From Chloroflexota bacterium (lineage in GTDB: Bacteria; Chloroflexota; Ktedonobacteria; Ktedonobacterales; Ktedonobacteraceae), in assembly GCA_005881995.1 (NCBI GenBank), contig VBHV01000568.1, forward strand, positions 1 to 9,212: a stretch of DNA of 9,212 nucleotides. The letters are read 5' to 3'. Within the stretch, counting starts at the first letter, position 1, and each line of letters begins with the position of its first letter. Shown here in pieces: positions 1-6,946 of this stretch. The notes beneath the pieces were generated by a model. It was not told the origin of the DNA, made no database searches, and worked only from the letters and a program-made list of their open reading frames with translations. The position numbers were made by a program, and so were the translations under genes.

Positions 1-995
1 ATATCGCCCGGCAGCGGCTGAGGGGCCGCGAGAAGTTTCCGCTTGTGCTACAGCTAGAGCCACTCTATCAGTGCAACCTCGCATGTGCTGGCTGCGGCAA
101 GATACAGCATCCCCAGGATATCCTGGCGCGGCGACTTTCCGTTCAGCAGTGTATCGATGCAGTTGAGGAGTGCGGCGCGCCAATCGTCTCCATCGCTGGC
201 GGCGAGCCGCTCATCCATCGGGAGATCGATCAGGTTGTGGCTGCGTTGATAGAACGCAAGCGCTTCGTCTATCTGTGCACCAACGCCATTCTCATGGGCA
301 AGAAGCTCGATCAATTCAGGCCATCCCCCTATTTTTCCTGGTCGGTCCACATTGATGGGTTGAGGGAGCGCCACGATCAATCAGTCGCCCGGCAGGGTGT
401 ATTCGATAAGGCGATTGAAGCAATCAAGGAGGCCCAACGCCGGGGATTCCGGGTTACCACCAATACCACGTTCTTCACGCAGGACGATCCGCGAAGCATT
501 CGTGACGTACTTGACTTCCTGAACGATGATGTGCTAGTAGATGCGATGCAGATCTCCCCGGGCTATGCCTACGAGAAAGCGCCAGACCAGGAGCATTTTC
601 TCGGCATCGAGCGGACGCGTGAGATCTTCCGTCAGGCCTTTGCAGACGGCAGGCGCAAGAAGTGGCGCCTGAACCACTCCCCGCTCTTCCTGGACTTCCT
701 GGAGGGCAAGGTCGACTTTAGCTGCACTGCCTGGGGTATCCCCAGCTACTCAGTGCTGGGCTGGCAACGGCCTTGTTATCTGATGGCCGATGGGTACGCT
801 AGCTCCTATAAGGAGCTAATCGAGACAACCGAGTGGGAGCATTACGGGCGGGGCAAGGATCCTCGCTGCGCCAATTGCATGGCGCATTGCGGCTATGAGC
901 CCTCTGCCGTGGCAGCTACCATGAAGTCGCCCCGTGAGTCGCTACGAGCCACGGTCGATGTGCTGCGCGGCAGCCTGCGCTCTATCTTCACTTAA
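1..995 (+). CDS. hpnH: HpnH, radical SAM adenosylhopane synthase (5' partial)
   Basis: HpnH is a radical SAM enzyme that adds the 5'-deoxyadenosyl radical from SAM to hopene, giving adenosylhopane, the first side-chain step toward bacteriohopanepolyols. The sequence shows the 4Fe-4S motif CX3CX2C (Cys codons at 72, 84 and 93, context CNLACAGCGK). It also has the SAM-binding GGEP motif (from 198) and a C-terminal Cys cluster CANCMAHCGYEP (Cys codons 867, 876, 888) typical of the HpnH C-terminal domain (DUF3463). The frame is open back to the window edge and encodes IARQRLRGREKFPLV before the GTG at 45. That stretch matches the usual HpnH N-terminal region, so 45 is not the true start and the first residues lie outside the window. 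It is followed 36 bases later by hpnA on the same strand. The enzyme family is near certain from motifs and overall similarity recalled from memory; the substrate is inferred from the family. Confidence 0.93.
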   Translation, partial: IARQRLRGREKFPLVLQLEPLYQCNLACAGCGKIQHPQDILARRLSVQQCIDAVEECGAPIVSIAGGEPLIHREIDQVVAALIERKRFVYLCTNAILMGKKLDQFRPSPYFSWSVHIDGLRERHDQSVARQGVFDKAIEAIKEAQRRGFRVTTNTTFFTQDDPRSIRDVLDFLNDDVLVDAMQISPGYAYEKAPDQEHFLGIERTREIFRQAFADGRRKKWRLNHSPLFLDFLEGKVDFSCTAWGIPSYSVLGWQRPCYLMADGYASSYKELIETTEWEHYGRGKDPRCANCMAHCGYEPSAVAATMKSPRESLRATVDVLRGSLRSIFT

Positions 996-1031
996 AGTAG
1001 GTTAGTCTAGAAGAACGGCAGTACAAAGCTG

Positions 1032-2057
1032 ATGGCTGAGCAGTTACAGCGGATGATAGAAGCGGGTGACACGGTCTTCTTGACCGGAGCCAGCGGATTC
1101 CTGGGCAGCCACGTACTTCGTGCCTTGTTGGCGGCTCAGTATCGCGTGCGTGCCCTGATGCGTCCGGGTTCCAGACCACTGCCCCCACTTGACGGGTGTA
1201 CGGCTATATGGGGTGATGTCCTCCGCTCCGGCGATCTGGTCCAACACATGGTGGGATGCCGCTATCTCGTACACGTGGCGGCCCTCTACTCCTTCTCCCC
1301 AGGCGCGCATCATGAGATGTTTGCCATTAACGTGCGCGGCTGCGCGGGAGTGTTGGAGGCGGCACACCTGGCAGGCATTGAGCGTGCCGTCGTCACCTCG
1401 AGCTCGTCAACCGTGGGGCCGAGTTTTGGGGGGCGTCCAGCGACCGAGGATGACTGGGACGTAGATGCCGGTTCCTCAGCATACCACCGATCGAAGTTGC
1501 AGCAAGCGCGGGCAGCGCTGACGGCACAAGTACCGGTCGTTCTGGTCTTGCCGACCGCGCCCGTTGGGCCAGGAGACTGGAAGCCGACTCCCACGGGAAA
1601 GATGGTAGTGGACTTTATGCGCGGGCGGATCTTCGCCACGTTAGGCGGCGGACTGAACGTAGTGGCAGTGGAGGATGTGGCCAGTGCGCATGTACAAGCG
1701 CTTCAATACGGGCGTCCCCGGGAGCGCTACCTGGTGGGCGGTGAGAATATCAGTCTGTCCCAGCTGTGGGAACGGCTGGCTCATATCTGTGGTCGCACAG
1801 CCCCGACCGTCCGCATTCCCTTTCGGTTGGCACTTACCCTCGGCTGGGCTGACGAGCTTCGCTGCCAGCTCTTTCGCAAGGGGAAAGGCGGCCTGGCCGC
1901 GCCATTGATCCCACTCGAAGGCGTTCGGATGGCTCGCCATCATATGTACGTCAGCTCTGCTAAGGCTCAATCTGAGCTTGGCTATGAAGCAACATCCGTA
2001 ACCGCAGCTCTGGAACGGGCAGTTCGGTGGTACCGCGACAACGGGTATGCCACTTAA
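1032..2057 (+). CDS. hpnA: HpnA, hopanoid-associated NAD(P)-dependent sugar epimerase
   Basis: This is an extended short-chain dehydrogenase/reductase of 341 residues, the usual size for HpnA. The N-terminal Rossmann motif is GASGFLG (residues 19-25). A serine-rich catalytic stretch lies at about 123-126 and the YxxxK pair is Tyr151/Lys155 (context AYHRSK). The segments PVGPGDWKPTPTGK, GLNVVAVEDVA, YLVGGEN and GVRMARHHMYVSSAKA are hallmarks of the hopanoid-associated subfamily. The exact reaction of HpnA is not settled; a role in modifying the ribose-derived hopanoid side chain is usually assumed from gene context. The start at ATG 1032 has only a weak ribosome-binding site. A second in-frame ATG at 1053 (residue 8) would still leave the whole Rossmann motif. 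The neighbours hpnH (36 bases upstream) and the hpnG-like gene (overlapping by 11 bases if the longest start is used) support one hopanoid transcript. The family call is firm; the precise substrate is unknown. Confidence 0.92.
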   Translation: MAEQLQRMIEAGDTVFLTGASGFLGSHVLRALLAAQYRVRALMRPGSRPLPPLDGCTAIWGDVLRSGDLVQHMVGCRYLVHVAALYSFSPGAHHEMFAINVRGCAGVLEAAHLAGIERAVVTSSSSTVGPSFGGRPATEDDWDVDAGSSAYHRSKLQQARAALTAQVPVVLVLPTAPVGPGDWKPTPTGKMVVDFMRGRIFATLGGGLNVVAVEDVASAHVQALQYGRPRERYLVGGENISLSQLWERLAHICGRTAPTVRIPFRLALTLGWADELRCQLFRKGKGGLAAPLIPLEGVRMARHHMYVSSAKAQSELGYEATSVTAALERAVRWYRDNGYAT

Positions 2058-2745
2058 CAAGAAGGAGGGGGAACTTCTTGGGATCACACGGCTCGTAGCT
2101 GGTGCGCCTCATCGTTACCAGGTGATGTATAGCATGGAGATTCTAGCACCAACATTCCTTGAGTACTGGGCAGTGCGGCGCACACTCCCCCACGCTCGTA
2201 TTAGCTGGACGGGCGTACGATTAGCACGCTGGAAAGGGGCACGCCAGGGCTCCATCGTGGTAGTGTGTGGTCTGGCAGGAGCGCTCGCACCCGGCGTGCA
2301 TCCGGGGACCGTTCTGATACCTGACTGGGTCGGCCTTGCCGATGGGAGAATCGTGCATTGCGACCCCCCACTTGTACAAGCGCTGGTGACAGCCGCACGC
2401 ACGTTACACTTTCGACCTGACACCGGGCCGCTGCTGACTGCCCAATCCCTTATTGTCGGCGGCGATCGTCACGATTGGTCCCAGCGGGGCTTCGTGGCTG
2501 CCGACATGGAGACCGGCCTTCTCGCAGGACGAAACCTGCGCGTAGCGACGATACGGGTCGTACTAGATAGTCCAGAACATGGCCTCTCCCCATACTGGTT
2601 GCGGCCAACGACGGCATTGCTGCAGCCGCCGCTCTGGCGGGAATTGTTCTGGCTCAGCCGTGTGGCCCCCCAGTATGCACTGCGAGCAGCACACGTGCTG
2701 AAAGTCGGGCTTGACACTGGGCCAGGTAATATATTTGCTGAGTAA
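2047..2745 (+). CDS. hpnG: HpnG-like adenosylhopane nucleosidase/phosphorylase
   Basis: This is a nucleoside phosphorylase superfamily protein. In hopanoid clusters this family (HpnG) releases adenine from adenosylhopane, giving ribosylhopane or its phosphate. Visible motifs are VCGLAGALAPGVHPGTVLIPD (residues about 73-93, the phosphorylase glycine-rich region) and ADMETG (152-157), whose Glu normally contacts the ribose. It lies directly after hpnA, with the squalene-synthase-like gene starting 27 bases downstream. The start is uncertain. ATG 2047 overlaps the hpnA stop by 11 bases, which suits coupled translation, but family similarity begins only at MEILAPT. ATG 2134 has an AGGTGA ribosome-binding site nine bases upstream and would give a 203-residue protein. 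The longest frame is listed; 2134 may well be the true start. Membership of the phosphorylase family is firm. The hopanoid role rests on neighbours plus recalled similarity. Confidence 0.82.
   Translation: MPLNKKEGELLGITRLVAGAPHRYQVMYSMEILAPTFLEYWAVRRTLPHARISWTGVRLARWKGARQGSIVVVCGLAGALAPGVHPGTVLIPDWVGLADGRIVHCDPPLVQALVTAARTLHFRPDTGPLLTAQSLIVGGDRHDWSQRGFVAADMETGLLAGRNLRVATIRVVLDSPEHGLSPYWLRPTTALLQPPLWRELFWLSRVAPQYALRAAHVLKVGLDTGPGNIFAE
2059..2071 (+). promoter_or_regulatory. Strong Shine-Dalgarno-like sequence without an in-frame start
   Basis: The bases AAGAAGGAGGGGG contain a full AAGGAGG just after the hpnA stop. At the proper distance the only start-like codon is TTG 2078, which is in the wrong frame and stops after six codons. 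No ATG, GTG or TTG in the hpnG frame follows at suitable spacing. It may help retain ribosomes for coupled reinitiation at 2134, or be a relic or a coincidence of Lys-Lys-Glu-Gly codons. Confidence 0.35.
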
Positions 2746-2757
2746 AGTTGTATAGCG

Positions 2758-2764
2758 AAAGGAG
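2758..2764 (+). promoter_or_regulatory. Ribosome-binding site of the squalene-synthase-like gene
   Basis: AAAGGAG lies eight bases before the GTG at 2773. This decides the GTG start, which also places the conserved N-terminal region (LKKTSRTFF) near residue 11, as expected for the family. Confidence 0.8.
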
Positions 2765-2772
2765 CTGACACA

Positions 2773-3585
2773 GTGAGCATTGGCGAAGATGCACTTGACA
2801 TGCTGAAAAAAACCAGCCGAACGTTCTTTATCCCCATAAGCCGTTTACCAGCCGGACTGCAGGATGCGGTCATGTCGGGCTATTTATGCCTGCGTGCCAT
2901 CGATGAAGTGGAAGATCATCCCGGGGTGGATAATCGCACGAAGGCCGTGCTGTTGCACTCCATTAGCCACACGCTGCAAACGACCTTTACCGCTGGCGAC
3001 TTCACAACAGCATTGGGCCGCTACCAACAGGAACTTCCAGAGGTGACGCTTCGGGTAGGCGAATGGGCGTTACTCGCACCCCAATACGTCGCTCCGCGTG
3101 TGTGGGAGGCAACGGCGACCATGGCAGATCGCATGGCACAGTGGGCAGACAATGGCTGGGTGATCAGGACAGAGGCGGATCTGGACCGCTACACGTTTGG
3201 GGTAGCTGGTTCGGTTGGCCTGTTACTATCGGATCTGTGGGCCTGGTACAATGGAACACAATCGAACCGCTTCCACGCCGTGGGATTCGGGCGTGGCCTA
3301 CAAGCCGTCAATATCCTACGTAACCACCCAGAAGATGTGGCGCGCGGGGTGGAATTCTTTCCACCCGGTTGGCGAGAAGAGGATATGCACGCCTACGCAC
3401 GCCGCAATCTAGCCCTGGCTGATGCCTACACCAATGCCCTTCCTCCTGGTCCTGTGTTGGACTTTTGCTCCCTTCCGCTCGCTCTGGCCTATGCTACCCT
3501 GGAATCCTTAGTCCGTGGCGACGGTAAGCTCAGCCGTAAAGAAGTGCTCCAGATCGTTGACCAGAACACCCCAGGACGGTTGTGA
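2773..3585 (+). CDS. Squalene/phytoene synthase family protein (trans-isoprenyl head-to-head synthase)
   Basis: Enzymes of this family join two prenyl diphosphates head to head; here the hopanoid context suggests two farnesyl diphosphates to squalene. At 270 residues it is about normal length. Visible elements are SRTFF (15-19), the first aspartate-rich motif DEVED (44-48), YTFGVAGSVG (140-149) and the second motif region NILRNHPED (180-188), followed by RGVEFFPPGW (191-200). The second motif is usually D-x-x-E-D; here the leading Asp is Asn184 while Glu187 and Asp188 remain. The EFFP stretch resembles the EFWP of eukaryotic squalene synthases. No hpnC/hpnD/hpnE trio is visible, so a one-enzyme route to squalene would fit, but a dehydrosqualene or phytoene product cannot be excluded. 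The gene overlaps the downstream glycosyltransferase by four bases (GTGA), a sign of coupled translation. The family call is firm; the product is inferred. Confidence 0.88.
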   Translation: MSIGEDALDMLKKTSRTFFIPISRLPAGLQDAVMSGYLCLRAIDEVEDHPGVDNRTKAVLLHSISHTLQTTFTAGDFTTALGRYQQELPEVTLRVGEWALLAPQYVAPRVWEATATMADRMAQWADNGWVIRTEADLDRYTFGVAGSVGLLLSDLWAWYNGTQSNRFHAVGFGRGLQAVNILRNHPEDVARGVEFFPPGWREEDMHAYARRNLALADAYTNALPPGPVLDFCSLPLALAYATLESLVRGDGKLSRKEVLQIVDQNTPGRL

Positions 3586-4790
3586 TCATAGCCACCATGT
3601 ATCTTAACACAATCTCGTGCATTCTATTCGGCTCTTTATTTGTACTATTTATCAACCTCCTTCTTAACCTTCTTGTCTTTGATCGGCTCAAGTCTGCAAC
3701 AAAGGAAGACGTGCAAAGCAAACTCGGCACTTGCCCAATGGTTTCCATTCTCGTACCGGCACGCAATGAGGCAGATCATATAGAGGAGTGTGTGCGTTCG
3801 TTGATAGAACAAAGATATGAAAAACTGGAGGTGTTGGTTCTTGATGACCAGAGTACCGATGAAACGCCGACTATTGTACAGCAAATGATTGACGAATTGC
3901 TACCCGAACAGAAGAGTCGTTTGCATTTACTGCACGGTGAGATCTTACCAGATGGCTGGATTGGAAAAAACTTTGCCTGCTACCAGCTGGCACTATATGC
4001 TCAGGGCGATTATTTGCTCTTTACCGACGCCGACTCGGTTCATGCACCACAGACGGTTAGTACAGTTATTCAAGGGATGCATGATCTCGGCGTCCAATTC
4101 CTCACAGCGCATCCCCGCTATTTCCTCTGTGGGATAGGAGAGTGCCTTGCTATTCCATTGCTCTATTTTAAGGTCTTCACACTCTTGCCCCTGGTGCTTG
4201 TGAGGCACCGACCGGAGCCAATTCTAGCTGTAGCCAACGGGCCGTTGCTCTGCTTTCAGCGCTCAGTCTATGACGCAATTGGTGGCCACAAAGCGGTGAA
4301 GACTTCTATCCTGGAGGACAATTCGCTAGCTCGTAAGGTCAAAGCAGCCGGATATCGTATGGCTTATGTAGATGGGCAAGACATGGTGAGCTGCTACATG
4401 TACGATTCCTTCGCTGAACTATGGGTCGGGTTCTCAAGAACTTTCTTCGCTTTTTACAACTATTCACTCCTGGCTGCATCGGCAATTATCATGCTCGACC
4501 TGGCGCTTTTTGTGGCGCCACCTCTGCTTGTATTGGCATCGCTATTTGTCCCTTTTGCCCCACTCGCTGTGCTATTCTCGCTCGGTAGCTACACACTTGC
4601 CGTATTGATGCGAATACTGCTGACCCTTGCCTGCGCACGTTCTCAGCGCGTCCTGTTGATATTGCTCAGTCCACTGCATCCAATCTCTATGATGCTTGAA
4701 TGCCTGTTCCTATTAAACTCGATCCTGTGGCATTACCGGAAAAAGGGCGCTACGTGGAAGGGCCGCTATTATATACCCCACATTCCGTAG
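3582..4790 (+). CDS. Membrane-bound family 2 glycosyltransferase (HpnB/HpnI/CrtQ-like)
   Basis: This is a 402-residue GT-A fold glycosyltransferase anchored in the membrane. The N-terminus (about 7-33) is a hydrophobic segment. The GT2 core follows with VSILVPARNE (54-63), DDQSTD (88-93), GWIGKNFAC (125-133), the metal-binding TDADS (148-152) and ILEDN (243-247). An acceptor-site region FAELWVGFSRT (277-287) stands where many GT2 enzymes have QxxRW. Residues about 295-395 form several membrane spans, ending in ATWKGRYY. This architecture is shared by HpnB/HpnI-type hopanoid and CrtQ-type carotenoid glycosyltransferases, so a lipid acceptor is likely; the sugar donor is unknown. GTG 3582 overlaps the upstream stop (GTGA) with AGGA six bases before it; ATG 3597, five codons in, is an alternative. 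The gene is visibly more AT-rich than the hpn genes. It ends in TAG, convergent with the PIG-L gene 51 bases away. The GT2 call is firm; the specific subfamily is not. Confidence 0.87.
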   Translation: MIIATMYLNTISCILFGSLFVLFINLLLNLLVFDRLKSATKEDVQSKLGTCPMVSILVPARNEADHIEECVRSLIEQRYEKLEVLVLDDQSTDETPTIVQQMIDELLPEQKSRLHLLHGEILPDGWIGKNFACYQLALYAQGDYLLFTDADSVHAPQTVSTVIQGMHDLGVQFLTAHPRYFLCGIGECLAIPLLYFKVFTLLPLVLVRHRPEPILAVANGPLLCFQRSVYDAIGGHKAVKTSILEDNSLARKVKAAGYRMAYVDGQDMVSCYMYDSFAELWVGFSRTFFAFYNYSLLAASAIIMLDLALFVAPPLLVLASLFVPFAPLAVLFSLGSYTLAVLMRILLTLACARSQRVLLILLSPLHPISMMLECLFLLNSILWHYRKKGATWKGRYYIPHIP

Positions 4791-4841
4791 AAGGGTTGAC
4801 GGAAAAAATGTTGGGATCCTCCAGCAGGCCCTTTGGGAAAA

Positions 4842-5666
4842 TTACCGGGGTATCCTCCAATAACGCTCGATCGGACGCTGTTGTTTGCCCGCTTCCAGAG
4901 TGGACGCACGAATCAATTCTCGAAAGCTGGAAGCCATATAAAAGAGCGTGGGAATCTGTGACTGATACGCCTCAGAAGCAGCAATCCTCTGCTCAAGGCA
5001 CTCGGCAATATCTACTTCGATGAAACTCATGTTATATGGCCTCACATACTCGATAAGCTCATCTTTAGAGTAATAGGTAGCATACGGAAAATCCTCGAAG
5101 AAGAGGACGTGCTCACAATCAAGCGTATTGAGAGCTGCCTGGAACACGAACTGGTGATCGCGATGCATGCCAAGACCGAGCGGCACAACAAACTGCACGT
5201 CCGGATATTCCAGCGATGCATCTTCAAGCCAGCCGTGCAGCGTTGTAAAGAGAGCTGCATCGCGAGTGGATACCACTGAAGTGCCGGGCTCCCAGAAAAA
5301 ATCGTTTGCATCTGATAACTCAGGGTCGCGATAGAGTATTTCCAGCCAATCCAGCCAGGCCTAATCCGCTCCAAGCAGCGCCATGGCTTTCCTCTCTTCT
5401 TCCTTGCGTACTTGATACGGTCTCTCCTCCGATGCGTGCCATGAGCGATGAACCGACTGTACGAAAGGAGAGAAAGGTGGTTGAGGCTCGCCTGCAAATA
5501 TTGTAATGACCAGGATATTGAGTCCTTGAGCTATCTGACGACAAACAGTACCGCTACATGACAGTGACACATCATCTAAATGGGGAGAAAGGTAGATGTA
5601 ATCAAACCTTGAGTGAGTGATGTGTTGCTCTGAATAGGGGTATTTAGTAAGAAGGTCGAGTTCCAT
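4842..5666 (-). pseudogene. PIG-L/LmbE-family deacetylase interrupted by one in-frame TAG
   Basis: PIG-L/LmbE enzymes are zinc-dependent deacetylases that act mostly on N-acetylglucosamine conjugates. On the minus strand one frame runs from 5666 to 4842 (274 residues, near the usual family size), broken only by TAG at 5361-5363 (codon 102). Before the stop is the zinc motif SPHLDDVSLSCSGT (His29, Asp31, Asp32; HLDD instead of the common HPDD). After it the frame continues as AWLDWLEILYRDPE and reaches GMHRDH (about 166-171), the second conserved His region. Family members often have Tyr or a similar residue where the TAG stands, so a single base change from TAT/TAC explains it. The start chosen is ATG 5666, with AAGGA seven bases upstream; GTG 5690 overlaps the synthase stop. 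TAG ends two intact genes in this window, so amber decoding is unlikely. A sequencing error remains possible, in which case the gene is intact. Confidence 0.82.
5361..5363 (-). other. Premature amber codon inside the deacetylase frame
   Basis: Minus-strand TAG sits between LLGAD and AWLDWLE, with the same reading frame open on both sides (5666-5364 and 5360-4845). There is no insertion or deletion, so this is a point nonsense change rather than a frameshift. Truncation here would remove the second His motif and abolish activity. Confidence 0.85.
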
Positions 5667-5673
5667 AAGTGCT

Positions 5674-5678
5674 TCCTT
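5674..5678 (-). promoter_or_regulatory. Ribosome-binding site of the PIG-L gene
   Basis: Minus-strand AAGGA is seven bases upstream of ATG 5666 and lies just past the synthase stop (5687-5689). It favours 5666 over the overlapping GTG at 5690. Confidence 0.6.
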
Positions 5679-5686
5679 GAACAGAG

Positions 5687-6734
5687 TCACCCTGCCTTTA
5701 AAAAATCGATAATTGCCTCCAGGTCAGTCCGGGCGCGAATGGCAAGAGCATTGCGTGTAGTAGCTAGCTGAGCAAGGGCCAAATGTGCTTGTTGACACTG
5801 CTGTGCTAGAAACTGATTACAGTACCCCCTGGTCTGTGTCCGGACGAAGATAGCCAGGACCTCCTGCACCTGTTCTCGTGTAATCGGCGCATCCTGGTTA
5901 TACATCTTCGCCATTGCCTGCTGATCATCTGGTTGTGCGTGGTGGAAGGCATGGAGAATAGGCAAGCTTTTCTTACGCCGGTAGATATCACCGGCCGGTA
6001 ACTTTCCTAATTCTGCTTCGGTCGCCCAGACTCCCAGCATATCATCTCGTACCTGAAATGCGAGCCCCAACTGTTGCACAACGCATCAAGATGGCCGTCT
6101 TGCGGCTGATCATCTCCTCATAGCTTGAGAGAGAAACCTGTTGCTGCTTTTCGAAGAACATGTCAAGATGCTGTCCTTCGGTCAGCTTGAGTAAAGCCGT
6201 ATCGAACAGTTTAGCCAGGTTCAGTGCAGTTGCAGGCTCTACCCCTTCATCCAGAACCTTCCAGAGATGGAGGCGAGCCAGCGCAAACAGAGCATCTCCA
6301 ACAAGAATCGCCTGGGGTATTCCCCACACAGACCAGACAGTAGGGCGATGACGACGCTCGACGTCTCCATCTTGAATATCATCGTGCAGCAGCGTAAAAT
6401 TATGCGCCAATTCTACTGCGGCAGCTGCAGGCAGGGCTGGTCGCAGAGAGAGTGCAAGGGGATTTGTGGAAGGGGTTTGTCCCTGTGCCCAAGCAAGTTC
6501 ATAGCTCAGCAGAAGGAGTTTGGGACGCAGTAGTTTGCCTGGATGACCATCGGTAGGGCGAAGCTGCTGATCGACCCAACCGAGGTGATACTGCATTTGT
6601 CCATATATCTTTAAGAGAGTATCGTGATTGACCCTTTCTGCAAGAGACGTATTTTGTGTGAGAAATGCCTGGTGAAGCTCCTGGAGGATCTCCTGTTGGT
6701 AACGCTGAAAGACGGTGTTTATGGTATCGGTCAT
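5687..6734 (-). pseudogene. Polyprenyl (geranylgeranyl/farnesyl-type) diphosphate synthase, internally deleted and frameshifted
   Basis: Trans-prenyl diphosphate synthases elongate allylic diphosphates with isopentenyl diphosphate and would supply the cluster's precursors. From ATG 6734 the first frame shows GKLLRP (67-71), the first aspartate-rich motif LLHDDIQD (116-122, DDxxD type), GDALFALA and GQHLDMFFE, then SYEEMISRKTAILMRC. At about 6076-6090 the reading moves to another frame, which continues VQQLGLAFQVRDDMLGVW (second aspartate-rich region), then KLPAGDIYRRKKSLP, to TGA at 5687. Most relatives have about 30-35 residues between the RKT and LGLAFQ motifs; here about 11 remain. This indicates a deletion of roughly 65-70 bases that also changed the frame. 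The unbroken first frame ends at 6042. An upstream GTG at 6833 exists, but the extra 33 residues look non-homologous. A small insertion error alone would not restore the missing residues, so loss of function is likely. Confidence 0.83.
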
Positions 6735-6860
6735 CGGCTGAGAGAGTCGATATGCCCACGCGTATATGTGAACACTCGTCTCTGACTCCTTTCTCTTGCT
6801 TCTTCTCTCGTACTCGTAGTGGAGCGCTCTCACCCCAAAGGGATAATCAGTCGAGGCATT

Positions 6861-6866
6861 ATTATA
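6861..6866 (-). promoter_or_regulatory. Candidate -10 box for the synthase/deacetylase operon
   Basis: A consensus TATAAT lies on the minus strand, about 127 bases upstream of ATG 6734 in the 212-base gap (6735-6946) after the regulator gene. The hexamer 17 bases upstream is a poor -35, so support is only the perfect -10 and its position. The rest of the gap shows no RNA gene or clear terminator. Confidence 0.4.
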
Positions 6867-6946
6867 GGTTCCATGAAGGTACCCATCTCGCGCCGAGTTT
6901 TCTATTGCGGGTTAGTCTAGCAGGAAAGTACGAAAACGGCAAGCCT

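Noticed and set aside
4791..4841. Possible bidirectional terminator between the convergent genes
   Set aside because: No stable hairpin with a T-run is visible in the 51-base gap.
4700..5023. A + strand 107-residue frame across the convergent gene ends
   Set aside because: It overlaps the coding ends of the glycosyltransferase and the deacetylase in other frames and shows no domain or ribosome-binding site.
5042..5497. A 151-residue minus-strand open frame overlapping the deacetylase break
   Set aside because: It is in a different frame from both deacetylase halves, has no family motif, and the correct frame continues across the TAG without a shift. It is a shadow.
1001..6920. GGTTAGTCTAG occurs at about 1001 and again at about 6910, both between genes
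   Set aside because: Shared 11-mers are expected several times by chance in 9 kb, and the flanks do not extend the match, so it is not treated as a mobile-element end or attachment site.
6895..6942. Inverted repeat GCCGTTTTC / GAAAAC-TC-GGC downstream of the regulator
   Set aside because: The stem needs a 2-base bulge and a loop of about 29 bases, and no T-run follows, so it is a poor terminator candidate.
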